Shown here: in pieces, positions 21,867 through 34,175 of the stretch
Layout: the number at the start of each line of letters is the position of its first letter
Position numbering within the stretch: position 1 is the first letter of the stretch
Assembly (NCBI RefSeq): GCF_002104995.1
Contig: NW_024468251.1
Coordinates: 1,645,612-1,709,611 of the forward strand
DNA from: Linderina pennispora
Taxonomy: Eukaryota; Kickxellomycota; Kickxellomycetes; Kickxellales; Kickxellaceae
DNA length: 64,000 nt
Reading direction: 5' to 3'
Program-made: the position numbers and the translations under genes
The notes under the pieces: model-generated
What the model was told of the DNA's origin: nothing
The model's input: only the letters and a program-made list of their open reading frames with translations
The model's database searches: none

Positions 21867-24512
21867 GGAACAAAAAAAGTCAAAATTGCAGGTGTGGCCA
21901 GAAAATTTGGAGGAGAAACAAAAAAAAGTGCCCTGGAACTTTCTCTCTCATGCTACCGTTGCAGAGCATCCCAGTCTATTTGCACAGGCTCCCCATTCTT
22001 CATAGACCTTCTCCCTACCTGTGGTTGGAGCTGCCGGATATCGTCCAATACGAGAGTTGGCTTGCCTAAGAGAAGAAATTATCGAGATCCCGCTCCCTGT
22101 GTCAAAAAAACTACCGCGCAAAAAATTGGCAGCGTGATAGTCACACAAGAGTAAAAAGAGTATAAAATTCGCAGAACAAGGAATCGAATAGCAAGGTGTG
22201 CGTTTCACTCCAAGACACAACCGCTCCCCTCCGAAGCAACCGCATTATAACATCCCAGAGCTGCAGCAAGGAAAAGCAGTCATAACACGGTTTCCCGTGT
22301 TGGAGGTTCCGTGATTTTTTGCGCCCCTCTTTCCCTGAGCTTCTTGTTTGACTTTTTGCGGCAAACCAAGCTGGTAGAGCACCGCGCCCAACTGCTTGTC
22401 GTACAACACCAACCACTCGATAAGGGGTGGTGCGCGCAATAACAGGCCAAGGGAGAAAGGAGCCTGCGTTATTATTTTTTTCAGAACGTGTGCGCTTTTT
22501 GCATCGAGAGACGCGACCCACGTGTCCGAGTAATTGGCTACATATCGCGAAATCCTTTATATGTCGAGTGGATTGATTTTCGCAAAAACGGTGCTCGGCC
22601 AAATTGCTTTTTCTCCCCTCCTTCCAGAGGTACACCCGGCAAAACGAATACCGCCAACATCACGGAACCTCAGCACATTGCTGTTATTAAAAGGCCTGGG
22701 TGCACCAAGAGCATCGTTTCTTCGTAAGGTGCGAGATCAAAAGAAGGAACTCTCAATCCACCAGCTGGTCCCTGCCCCAAGTCTTCGCAGAACAAAGCGC
22801 CCGTCTGGTCGAACAATCCATCTGCAGCGACGACCCAGGTCGGGCTCAGGACTGGATAGACCTGTCGATCTCTACGTTTGAGCTGAGTAGGGAGAGGGCT
22901 TGCCCAAAAAAACCCCCGAAGTGCCAGTAGCGCAAGGCAATCCCCGCACAGAACAGATCGCAGTGGGCGAGCCCAACAAGTCCGCATACTCTTTGCTTTC
23001 ATGCCTTTTCACCTAGGTCTTTTTTACAGTGGAACAGTGTGAGGTGCCGCTGTTATCTATCTGTAGGGCTGGTCTGGTCAGCGACACAATCTTTGAAGAA
23101 AAAGGCCAGTTCCTTTTCGCTGTATGAATCGGCTTTTGGCTGCAGCCCTAGCTGATCCTGGACAATCGTCGGAAGGCTGAATTATTCAATATTTCTTGAT
23201 AAACATGCCACCATATCGCCACATTGCCACACTGCTGATGTGATATCAACACGACCACTGGCAGCTTTCAGTGGCAACCAGAGCTCCTCGGCAGGTTTGC
23301 TGCACTGCCAAGTTCGATGAGAGTGTTCCGATCTGTGGTACTTCCACGTGGCACCCAGCCAGTGGAGTCCAGTATATTACAGTGCAATACACGGCTAATC
23401 TCTCATCAGCACCTCCTAAGGCTAATATCGGCCATGGCTCAGCTCAATTCTTACAAGAAAGCTAACAGGGCTACACAATTATCGAAAGATAAGTATGGCA
23501 ATTATCGCTGCCCCAAACCCTGGGCATTGAGCATGAACCTTTTATAAAGCACGCCTTTTAGCCGCTGTTGTCCGCAACAGTAGATGTGTATATAGCACAT
23601 TTGCTGCAGGTGTCAATGCGCTAGCCTAATATTCTTTCAACATGCAGTCACATCATGTGCATATCGGTGATGCCAGAAATACCCACATTTGTGGGCAGCA
23701 CGCCTACTGGGCTGATTAATCAATCGCAGCATATCCAAGGGCTCCACTCCTCCGCTCACACATGGCTATAGTGCCTAAAAGTCCGCTTATTAAACCGAAG
23801 ACTTCTCATGGCGCTATTTTTTCCTGCGCGCTCTGCATGTCGTGTATCGCATGACCTCGGGTATCAGCGCGCTAATTCTAACCGATTACGGATTATCTCT
23901 AATCGCATGTTGGGGAGGTAGGAAGACATGGGGCTGTGAGCAATCACCCTGTCTGTTAGTCGAGATTCCTGGATGTTCTTGACGTGGCCAGGTTCCATGC
24001 GAGATCTGCAGGTATCGGAGACGGGAGCGTCGTGGGGGTCACTCCTCATGGCTCCCACTGGGACGCACTCATGAAACGGGGCCGGCAAGGCGATGATCCC
24101 GGACAAGTGAGCCATTGGTTGGCGATTTTCTGCAAAAGGTCAATTGAAGTTGCCTCCCCAAAAAAAGGCACTGGAGCGTAGCGCTAGTATCTCACGGCAC
24201 AGTCTATGCGCTTCGTCTTCCAGGTCGCTTGGTGGGGGACTTAAAACCGCAGGTTGTTGTGGTTTTTCCTTCTCTGCTTTGTGAAGAGTTTTTTTCTTGT
24301 TCTCTAGAGGGCTTATCGTATTTTTAATCCTGTGCTTTTATCTTTCGTTGCGTGGGTGTCTAACCGGTTAGCACTGCGTTTCTACACCTATCGTCTATTT
24401 CAATCGGCCCTCTACGTTCTTCCCCGCGGGACCTTTTTTTGGACACAAGCATTAGCAAGAGCCACGCGCTTTGTTCCCGTACCCCCCGTTTATAACGTGG
24501 GTTTCCGAGCAA
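21867..24512. other. Divergent intergenic region, bHLH / P5 ATPase
   Basis: 2.6 kb with A- and T-runs, stop-rich in most frames. A 164-codon minus frame (22141-22635) lacks family resemblance. I see no gene, tRNA or repeat I can defend. Pyrimidine-rich sequence at 24240-24320 probably belongs to the ATPase leader. Confidence 0.5.
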
Positions 24513-27500
24513 ATGGTGGGACTGTATACTATTCTAGTCGCTGTGGCGGCTATTGCTAGCCATTCAATGGTGGCAGTCCAGGCGTTCCCGGCATTCAACA
24601 CGCGTAAGTACCGTCATTTGAAAGGACAACTGCCCGGTTCCATTTTGCTGCAAGATTCATTATTTGCATGGTAACATGTTTCCCATGTGATGCAAAAAAG
24701 CAAACGGTTTGACTCCACTGATTTTCCTGTGAACGATTATCACTTCTTTGTAGCCAACAGCGTTGATGTGCATGGGCAAACCTGTCCGTTGGTGGATCGC
24801 CCGGGACTGACGTGCCCAGTAATGTGTGTGCAAGATTTTGCGGATTGCCCATCGGCGCTCGCAGTGCCGCAATGCAAAAACAATGAGCAGCTCTGCGACG
24901 ACGGCGCTTGTCACGGGAGCTGCGCGGACGTGGTGAATCCGTGCCTGTGCGCCTTCGACGCCTCGCAGGTAGCCACTGTGTACAAGGCATGCCCCGAATA
25001 TACCAACACGGTGACGGTGCCGGCCTACGACCCGAGCATCAAACAGGCGCAGCTGGAGCTGGCGTGTGCGATCGAGTGGGGCATGGTGGGCGCAAACACG
25101 ACGGTTGGCATGGGGTCGGGCGTGGCGGAGTGGTCGGTGGATGCACGCGACAAGATGGTCTGGGATATGTGCCCGGTGCCGCTGACGGCGCGGCTGACAT
25201 ACACGGAGAGCTTTTGCCTGGCGTTCTACGGGATCATGGGCGCCGAGCTGGTGCTGTTTGCGCTGTGGCATTTGTATAAGCGTGTGCGCGAGCGGCATGC
25301 AGTACAGCTGCGGCAGCTTTGCTCGCCACTGCCGACCACAGTGGCAGCCGACGAGAAGACAATGAGTGAAACCCAGTCCGAGGAGCAGTCCGAGTACACG
25401 GTGGGGGATCTGCCTGAGGGCATGATGCTTTTGCGCGGCTTTGACAACAACATGTTTGGCGCGGGCTTGTTCTATCTTGCGCTGCTGACGACGGCCGGGT
25501 GGGTGGTGCTGCTGGCGGTGATCGTGTCTGACTACTACGGCAAGGTCACGGGCGGAGTGAAATACGGAATGCTGGCCAACTCGGACCAGTCGATGGCGGT
25601 GTTCATTTTCGTGTGGCATCTGGCGGCGCTCTGGCTGGCGGGGATGCTGGCATGCATGCACACGGTGCGCAACTACTTCCGCATCGAGTGCCCGCTGCCG
25701 GAGGCACGTGTGGTGCAGGTGGAGGAGCGCCGCGCGGAGGTGGTGATGATGGAGGGCAGCGAGAACCGGCTCACGGCGTTGGCGAACCGGGTGCGCAATA
25801 AGCTGGTGGGACGCCTGCGCCTGGACGTGCTGGCCGAGTCGTGTCCGGCGAACCGGGTCGAAATCGGCGGCGAGACACGCACGTTCATCGAGTACCACTG
25901 CACGCGGTACGTGCTGGACGGCGCCAGCGGCCGGTTCCAGTGCAATGCATTCGATCTTGGCAATACGCACCGTGCGCTGCTGGCTAGCCGTAACGGCCTC
26001 AGCAGCGCGCAGGCGGCGGACAGGGCGTCGCGGATTGGTGTAAACTACATCCACGTGGCGGTGCCCGTCGTTCCCAATGGCGATGCTGGCGGAGGTGTTC
26101 AGCTACTTCTACCTGTACCAGATGATGTGCATGTGGGTGTGGTTCTACTTCAACTACTTCAAGATGGCGCTGGTGCAGTTCGGCGTGATCCTGGTGTCGG
26201 CCGTGATCAAGGTGGTGATCCGCCTCAAGAGCGAGCGCAAGGTCAAGGCGCTGGCCGAGCACCGCAGTGTGTGCCGGGTCAAGCGCAACAATGAGTGGCA
26301 GGAGATCGACACGGCGGAGCTGGTGCCTGGCGATGTGATTGCAGTGGAGTCAGGCATGGAGGTCATGTGCGATGGCTGTGTGCTGGCGGGCGAGATCGTT
26401 GTCGACGAGAGCTCATTGACGGGCGAGGCGATGCCGGTGCGCAAGTTTGCACTGCAAGAACGACACCATTCCGTACGACGCGTCGGGCTCTGGCAAAACA
26501 TACTCACTGTTTGCAGGCACCAAGGTTTTGCAGTGCACAGGCAGCACGTATGCGTCGCCGTCGCAGTCGCAGCCGACGCTGATGTCGTCGTCATCCGAGA
26601 TCAAACTGGAGAAGGCTGTAGTCACCGGGACGCCGACCGCGACACTGCAGGAGGGCGAACCTGAAACACAGGTACTGGTGACGGCCACACGCACCCTGAC
26701 TGACAAGGGCAAGTTGATCCAGCGGATCCTGTTCCCGGCGCGCTACTCGTTTGTGTTTGACGAGCAGCTGCGCGTGGCTCTGCTGATTCTGCTGGCATAC
26801 GGCGGCGTGGCATTTGCGCTGACCATCTGGCTGATGGGCCACGACGTCACGTCGTGGTTCTATGGCGTGTTTGTGATCTCCGAGATCATGTCGCCGCTGC
26901 TGCCGGCCGCGCTGGTTGTGGGCCAGTCGGTGGCTGCCGACCGCCTGCGTCGCGCCAACATCTTCTGTGTGGACCTGCCGCGCATCATGATGGCCGGCAA
27001 GGTGCAGGTGTTTTGCTTTGACAAGACCGGCACCCTGACCAAGGAGGGCCTGGAGTACTTTGCAGTGCAGGAGATCTCCGATGGGCGCTTCCATGGCGAG
27101 GAGCAGGACATGGCAAGGCTGCCTCACGTGACGCAGGTCGGCTTCGCCTCGTGCCATGCCGTGACTATGGTCGGTGACAAGCTCATTGGCAATCCGGTCG
27201 ATGTCGAGCAGTTCCGCGCGACCGACTGGGAGATCCTGGCTGGCACCTGCGAGGACCACCTGGACACGCTGATCTCGCCGTTCCTCGAGAGCCACGCGGG
27301 CGGAAAGGAGAAGCGCAAGACCGTGCACGTGATTAAGCGCTTCGAGTTTGCCCATGCGCGCCAGTCGATGTCGGTGGCGGTGCGGGATCCCGACACCTGG
27401 CCACGTACACGTCTTTGTCAAGGGCTCGTTTGAGCGCCTGAAGCGCATGGCCAAGTCTGCGTCGGTGCCCGGCAACTACGACGCAGTGACGGCCAAGTGG

Positions 27501-29054
27501 GCCAAGGAGGGCTGCTATGTTCTGGCGCTGGCGCACAAGGACCTGGGCGATGTGGACGTGAACACGCTGACGCGCGAGCAGATGGAGGGCGAGTGCGAGC
27601 TGGTGTCCCTGCTGCTGTTCCGTAATAAGCTGAAGGAGGACACCGAGTCTGCGATCATGGAGCTGAAGGCTGGTGATACGCGTGCGGTGATGATTACCGG
27701 CGACACGGCGCTGACCGGTGTGTATATCGCGCGCCAGTGCAGCATGATCAGTCCAACCGCGCGCGTGTTGCTAGGTGACATCGAGCAGGGGCGGCTGGTG
27801 TGGCGCGACACCGTCACCGACGAGGCTGTGGATGCCGACAAACTGCTGCATGAGGAGCGTGCTGCACGCGACGAGGCCGAGCGCGCGCTATTTGACGTGG
27901 TGGCGAAGCGCACGCCGCTGGTGGAGCTGGCGGTGACTGCCGCTGCCTTCGACTACCTGGTTGAGGCCGGCAAGATCCGGCAGTACCTGCTGGACATCCG
28001 GATCTTCGCACGCATGACGCCGCAGGGCAAGGTCGACTGTGTGCAGTTGCACATGGAGCGCTGCGTGACGGCAATGTGCGGCGACGGCGGCAACGACTGC
28101 GGAGCGCTGCGTGCTGCCCACGTGGGGTTGGCGCTGTCCGAGTCCGAGGCATCGATTGTGTCGCCGTTCTCGTCGAGCAACCGGTCGATCCACTCGTGCG
28201 TGACTCTTCTGCGGCAGGGTCGGGCGGCCCTGGCAACGTCCGTTTGCCGGCTACAAGTTCCTGATCAACTACGCCACGACCATGTCGATGCTGGAGCTGA
28301 CGCAGTTCTACTTCTCTGTGATTGTGCCTGAAGCCGTGTGGATCATGGTCGATTCGTTTATTGCTGTGGGTCTCTGCATTGCCGTGACGCAGGCGCAGAC
28401 TGCGCGCAAGCTGGCGCCGAGCCGGCCCACCGCGCGTCTTCTAGGCGCCCACACGTTGGCGTCGATCTGGGGCCAGACCGTGATTAACTATGCGTTCTTG
28501 TTCGGCATGCTCGGCCTTCTGTACCGCCAGTCGTGGTTCCGCTGCCACGAGTTCGATAGCCGCGACATCGACACCAGTCTGTGGTGGCTGCTAGGTGACA
28601 ACTACGAGGCCGAGATTATCTCGATCGTCTGCCTGTTCCAGTTCATCAACGGTGGCGCCGTGTATAACTTTGGCTACAAGTACCGCCGTGCCTGGCTGAC
28701 CAACTACCTGATGGTTGTCATGTACTTTGGCATGCTGGCTGTGGTCTCTGTGTTGACTCTGGCGAACCCGAACCGCTTCTCGTGCTTATTCCGCATCAAC
28801 TGCGGTGATTCTAGGCTCGATTGTCGCTCAGGGATACCCGAAGCCCTCGTGGAATGTCTCGGTGTACAACAGCCCGAACGGCCACAATATCCTGCCCTGG
28901 GACTTCCGCTGGACCCTGTGGGGATGCTGTCTGGCAAATATCGTGCTGTGCAATTTGTACGAAAAGTTTGTGATTCCTGGGTCCTGTTGGTCGGGTGGTC
29001 AAGAACTGGTGGATTAAGCGCCATGGCGACAACAAGCTCAAGGTCAAGCTATAA
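24513..29054 (+). CDS. P5-type (P5B-like) ATPase with Cys-rich ectodomain
   Basis: A P-type ATPase of about 1,480 residues. Exon 1 (24513-24603) encodes a signal peptide (MVGLYTILVAVAAIASHSM...); a GTAAGT intron runs to about 24700. A lumenal domain of about 150 residues with some fifteen cysteines follows, then the membrane core. Conserved parts: actuator-domain VVDESSLTGEA (26400-26432), membrane helix 4 SPLLPAAL (26891-26914), phosphorylation motif DKTGTLT (27020-27040), CGDGGND hinge (28077-28097), and six C-terminal helices ending KLKVKL. P5B pumps such as ATP13A2/Ypk9 move polyamines or related cations out of lysosomes or vacuoles; substrate here is unproven. P5B proteins normally have P-P-A-L-P in helix 4; here the first Pro is Ser and Ala is Leu. 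Six extra bases break the frame (about 26070, 26450, 27400, 28242, 28806, 28981). The exon 1/2 junction is also off frame by one, so that splice is provisional. Confidence 0.85.
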
Positions 29055-29437
29055 AAAAACCATTTTCTATCCATGTGTATGGGGTTGGCTGCTTCTTTTT
29101 TCTTTTATAGCAATGCTCATATCTTCCACAGATTAAACAGGTATATACGATATCTTGAATGGCAGAGTACTCGACTGCATGCTTTCTGAGTAATATATCT
29201 GGTCATGTAATTGTACTGATGAGACAAACAACATATCAGGATAAGCTTGGTATTCTTGATTAGCGACGTCTGATATGCAAATCTACCAACTTTCAACTGG
29301 TATAGTGCACAGGATAAGGGGAGTATATGTATGAGGATTGGCAACTTGTCAATATATGCATACCAGGACATGGAAAGCAGTTGGGATTACATATCTCATT
29401 TTCATCTTTACTCTTTCTACACTTCATTACTTCCAAC
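29055..29437. other. Intergenic, AT-rich
   Basis: 383 bases, strongly AT-rich compared with the GC-rich ATPase gene; likely terminator of the ATPase and promoter of the next gene. Base composition changes abruptly here. Confidence 0.5.
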
Positions 29438-31063
29438 ATGGCCACCTTCAACGATATCCGCGGAAAATCCTTGGAGAGGGTTGTTCTTCATGCTTATTTA
29501 GGGTATGACTCACTCAATTTACCTTCACCTCACTCACATCAATATTATCTAGCCGGGGTCTGCAGAGAGTGGCGGAGGATAATACTACCGAGACTCTATG
29601 AACGCGCATTTATTACTATCACTTCTACTGAGCCATCCTCTAGACTGCCAAAAGTCGAATCCAACATTAGATTCGTTGTGGAAAATGGCCTATCAAAATA
29701 TACCCAGAGGCTTTCTATTGAATGTCCATGTGGATATGTTGCCTCTGGCCATCTTGTCAAATTTTTGGATGGGCAACTGTTTAGCAAAGCAAGCTGGCCT
29801 TCCATCTACTTTTTATACATATTAGAGCGCTGTTCTTCCGCTTTTACAACTAACAGGCAGTTGAAAATAAGAACCCGTGTGGGCGATGCCATAGGCCAAT
29901 ACTTTTATACGCATTTACCTGCCTTAACATCCATTTCAGATCGCTATATAGGTGCTGGACCATACTATAAACCCTCTATCCAACCTTATCAGCCTTAGAA
30001 TGTGCCAACTTTCATATTTCGATATCGTAAGCGCTCCAATTCATTTCGTTAACCATTCCTTCTCTAGCTCACTAACCCACCTCACTCTTCGTTTGAGCCC
30101 AGAGCAGACCACGCTTCCGTACATATACACACCAAATCTTCGCAAATTGTGGTTGTTAGATATCCCACCTAATTTCTCATGGAGGTGCTTTTACTCTGAG
30201 ACCAATAGCTCGTTCGACTTTTCAGAGCTTGAGGAAATGGATCTGCATTATTCAGCCACTTCAGCTGATTCGACAATAGTGACTTTCAGTTCCAACGTTA
30301 TACATCGGCATACAGCTGCTTTACGGAAAATCCATATGCCAAATATTAAGCTGCTGACGCTATCTAACATCCTTCCTTCAGATACAAAACTATTTGCTCC
30401 ACATCTACCTGTCGCATCTTGATTACCTCCGTATCTCCGGTAGCATTGATGTTCTTGCACAAATGAATTTGTGCTTTCCATATAGCAAAGAAGTATCAAT
30501 TACCCTGACCGACATATTGATAGAGGACGTTCAAGAGTATAGCACACTCACAGAGGCTATATTCAGTTCATTTTCAGCTGTAACAGAAGTCAGGTTTGAA
30601 GTTGAGCACTATATTCCAGTATCTATTAACGCTGTTGGATGGTCGAATATAAGAGAGTTAAACTTTTTTGCCTTCACTTCCCTCACCACACTTTATCGCT
30701 TCATATCCCAGCTACCCTTATTAGAACTACTACGTGTGAGGTACATTGCCCCACATGATGAACAACATCATTATCATAAACCAGCACAGCACTTCGCCAT
30801 ATCTCTTGGGCAGTTCAAAGTTCAGCAGCAATCTAAAACGCCTTGCGTGCTTTTTTCACACATCTCATTTTCCGCTGGTATATAATCTCGATCCGCTCTA
30901 TGAGTTTGTCGCAAACGTCGTCATGCTAAAAGAGGTCAGGGTTCCGGAATGCTACTTACAAGACGTTAAGGATCACTTCAGCCAAGCCGACATAGAAGAA
31001 CACCCACATGTCCAGAATATCAGATTCGATAAAGTCTTTGAACAGTTCCGTAGTCCACAATAA
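29438..31063 (+). CDS. F-box/LRR-like hypothetical protein 1
   Basis: About 540 residues, AT-richer than most genes in the window. The N-terminus (MATFNDIRGKSLERVVLHAY) followed by GVCREWRRIILPRLYERAF resembles an F-box: a short leucine helix followed by the V-C-R-x-W-R-x-I-x-x-P-x-L-Y helix. The rest is leucine-spaced (for example NLISLRMCQLSYFDIV, NLRKLWLLDIP, HLDYLRISGSIDVL), as in F-box proteins with degenerate leucine-rich repeats, which bind SCF substrates. No Skp1 contact or substrate can be confirmed. Three extra bases break the frame (about 29950, 30392 and 30811). A GTATGA...CTAG pair at 29501-29550 could be mistaken for an intron, but reading through keeps the frame. Convergent with the related gene at 31540. 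Confidence 0.55.
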
Positions 31064-31539
31064 TATATATTACCACTGTGACATACATCTCTCCTACTCA
31101 TCGAAATGTAGTTCATGACGCATTGGAATCAACAAATATATCCTAATTCTCACTGCCCAGCAGACCCTAATAATTGGATCTCTGGCGCACCAGGAAATCA
31201 CAAGTAAAGTGCTGTATGAGCAATATGGGGCGCTCGAAGGTCTGTATTTGTTTTTTGAGCACTCGTCATTGACCGACACTCAAAACCCCATCATAAACTC
31301 CAGATGTTACAGTCCTGCATTGTTTTGCTGCACATTACGTACGACAAACTCACTAGAACCGATCACATCCCGGCCAATATGGCCTTGGCCAACGACATGA
31401 TGATCTCTTTTTATTCACTGGAACTGAAAGCTGATGTCCTGGAGATGCTGTACGTGCTTGGCTAGGCTTAGAGACTGCGTCATCGCCTTGATTTCGAATC
31501 TAATGTGTTCCTGGTATTGCTTGAACACAATTGATAGGC
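31064..31539. other. Intergenic between convergent F-box-like genes
   Basis: 476 bases. It contains a 53-codon plus-strand frame at 31304-31465 with fairly protein-like composition (ends KADVLEMLYVLG) that could be the remnant of another gene; I do not recognise it. The rest looks non-coding. Confidence 0.4.
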
Positions 31540-32909
31540 TCACCAATTGAAGCTTGGGCCAGCCCCAAACAGGCACACCAGCTGCTGGATACACCGCCGA
31601 TTAATGTCTGAACTATGCACTGGTCCATGCACGGACACGTATTTTATGCCACGATGTAGCGGCGTATAACCGTCGGAATACAAAGCATCAGGAAACAGGA
31701 ACCCTGGAATCAGTGTTGATGCGGTCGTGCAGACAACCCCCAATCTAGTCAGCCCTGCAAGGGCTGGCAGTTTCAGAAGATGCGGCAAATCGTATGACTG
31801 CAGAGAGTATATCTCCAGGCACACGAGCCTGACTTGGGCAGTGCAGAGCGAGTTGTTGAACCAGCGCGGATGGTTATTCGGAATGTCACCTATGGCGAGT
31901 CGCTTCAGGTTGACAAATGGCGAAACATCCAACTGATCCCAGTTGCCACGCACCTCCAGAACTTGGATCTGGTGCCTGGGGAATATTTCCAGGAACTCGG
32001 TGGCGCTGAAACCGCTGCATTCCAGGCTGAGCTTGGTTAGGCAGGGGAACTTGATTTGCTGGTAGCGGGCACTCAGCCTTGGCACAGTCATTAGCGAGCT
32101 CGAGAAACGCAGCGACAGACTGCGCAGGGCAGAAAACTCCAATACATGTGCATTAGGGAGAGCGTAGAATCTATGCCAGAACAGATGCGTGGTGATCGAG
32201 TGAATGGTTAGCGCCTGGAGTTCATTGGCTGAGAGCCTCGGGACCTGCAGATGATCCAGGTTGCTGTTAATTATGCCTGGCTGATCCCCCTGCAGCCCAA
32301 GCGACAGGTCAAAGCAGTTTATGTAGTGCATGTCGATGATGACAGTCTCCAATGGCTTTGCAGTTTTGGTGAGAAACGTGCGCAGAAGCAGTTCAAAGTG
32401 CATGCTGACAGACCACCCCAAGAACCACAGATTGCAGATGTTCGGCAGAGCGTCACTGAGCATCGAGCTTAGGGCGTCGTAGAGCTGCGGTGGGTGCTGT
32501 GCCGAGTTTTCAGTGCCGCGGTAGTCGATGATCAGGGATTTCGCCATGGGCAGCCCATGAGCAAATAGCTTGGTATGTGTGAGCACAGGTGTAGATTTCC
32601 GACAGATTGGGATCGTTCCGTAGAATCATAAAGAGGGAGCGGGTGGACCGCGTGCGCGCTGTCTGGCAGATGTAGTTCATGTTGGACCAGAATCTGATGA
32701 GCCGGGTGGGGTTGTCTGGTCGGCTTATCAGTGATGACCAGCGCATTGACAGTAAATGTCGGCGGAGATATGGTGGAGCAGCCGATTCGTGGCGAGCCTG
32801 TGTGGAAAGTAGTCCGATCCTTTGGCTGCCGTCGAAGATAGCATTGTCAAAGTCTTGCTTGACGATGCGCCGAATTACTTCTACGGGGAGGATCAGTGAG
32901 CTGGGTCAT
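31540..32909 (-). CDS. F-box/LRR-like hypothetical protein 2
   Basis: About 455 residues. After an extra base near 32890 is discounted, the N-terminus reads MTQLTD then LPVEVIRRIVKQ, a good F-box first helix, and continues to PPYLRRHLLSMRWSSLI. The remainder is a run of leucine-spaced segments: LPNICNLWFLGWSV, LRSLSLRFSSSL, FPCLTKLSLECSGF, IQVLEVRGNWDQ, LVCLEIYSLQSYDLPHLLKLP. This suggests an F-box protein with irregular leucine-rich repeats, possibly a ubiquitin-ligase adaptor. A second extra base near 32575 breaks the frame. The start ATG at 32909 is the first that keeps the F-box helix. Related in design, though not close in sequence, to the convergent gene at 29438. Low similarity within such families makes any substrate guess unsafe. 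Confidence 0.55.
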
Positions 32910-33279
32910 CTGGGGGGAAGCTATGGAAGTGGAGGAGGTTCTTTTAGTTTACCATTTAGAGGATGATGGAATATATATGTGGTTTGCGACTCGTTTGTGC
33001 TTCAGCCTTCGTGCAGCCAAAAATCATTTCTCATAGAATCCATTGGCATAGTCGAATACTACATTGTATTTGAGAGTTGGAATAACAAATCGCGAAAAGC
33101 GCTAGTGACATCAAAATTCGTGCTTGTATTAAGGAGACAAGGTATAGGAAATGGGTTCCTTGAAATCAAGGATTCTTTCCTATATGCATATTCAAACAAA
33201 AGCAGAGACGAGACATGCGCGTGCGGTTGGGCAGCATGCTGTAGGATGCTCTGCAAAAACACTGCATTGCATAAATAAT
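32910..33279. other. Intergenic
   Basis: 370 bases, no protein-like frame; probable promoter of the minus-strand gene at 31540-32909 and 3' region of the broken gene beyond. Confidence 0.45.
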
Positions 33280-33973
33280 TCATGTTCTTGCATTATCGGT
33301 CGGCATGAATCCACACGCCGCCAAGGGACAGCTGGGCGCCCTCGAATTGTCTGCCCACCTCAGGAAAGGGTAGTGGTTGATGACATAGAAAACGATAATA
33401 TCCGCGATAGACACACTGGAATCAAAGCCTGCCGACATCGATAACGCAAACTGGTATCACGCCCTTGGATACTTGCGGTTCCGTAAGAGTACCAGGAAGA
33501 ATGCCGCCACCACTCTATTACACAAAGCGTGTTAGCGAACATCGGTGGCATGCCGCCAACAAGACTAAGTGTAGCTAGAGGACAGTGGTTATCGGGTATA
33601 TGAAAGGAATTTCTCAAAAAATATAACTGAGAAGAAGAGGGAAAACTGATCGTCTGCCTGGGCATTTGTACGTATGCATTTCAGCCTTGCCCATGGTGGT
33701 GCAGGGGGACTCCAGGATCCCCGAATGTCAACATATAGGGAAAGCGCATGTGCTGTTGAATGGTCCAGCAACAGTTTCAAATATTCCAAAAATCTCCTTC
33801 ATGTCAAATGCATGCCTGTGGTAGATATTCGGAGAATAATAGTTTGTAGAACTGTCGAAAGATGCAATAGGGTCTATAGGAAGATCCTGGCTACGGAAGA
33901 AAGTTAGCAAGTCTTGAAAAGGCGACATGGTAGGGCTTGTCTTCCGTGCAAATGCTACCTGACTAAATGACAT
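33280..33973 (-). CDS. Probable broken gene, F-box/LRR-like family (hidden by insertions)
   Basis: Four minus-strand reading-frame pieces follow one another in exactly the frame order produced by extra bases. Piece 1 starts at ATG 33973 or 33929 (MSPFQDLLTFF). Piece 2 contains EYLKLLLDHSTAHAL and DIRGSWSPPAPPWARLKC. Piece 3 contains NHCPLATLSLVGGMPPMF. The last contains VSIADIIVFYVINHYPFLR and ends NART with TGA at 33280-33282. Leucine spacing and position next to two F-box-like genes suggest a short or truncated relative, about 220 residues. The ADIIVFYVINHYPFLRW stretch also superficially resembles the end of a GST C-terminal domain, so family assignment is open. It could equally be a pseudogene. 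The region 33560-33440 between pieces 3 and 4 is the least certain. Confidence 0.35.
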
Positions 33974-34175
33974 GCTTGCTGCAGGTGCATTGAAAGGGCA
34001 TTGGCTCAAGAGCCAAAGATCAAATCATGTGATTCTACCGACAGCGATTGGCCCCGCATGCCATGACGATTAAAGAGCTTCAGCGCAGATAGCAGCTGTG
34101 CTGAAGGGCAGCTTGTCTCCATATATAATTTTTAAACCACACTATACGCATTTATCCTAGCCACTCTATACAACA

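Noticed and set aside
24660-26054. 464-codon minus-strand open frame opposite the P5 ATPase
   Set aside because: Same reason: an antisense shadow rich in His and Arg, no homology seen.
29501-29550. GTATGA...CTAG possible intron in the first F-box-like gene
   Set aside because: Removing 50 bases would break the frame, and reading through gives the expected V-C-R-x-W-R segment in frame.
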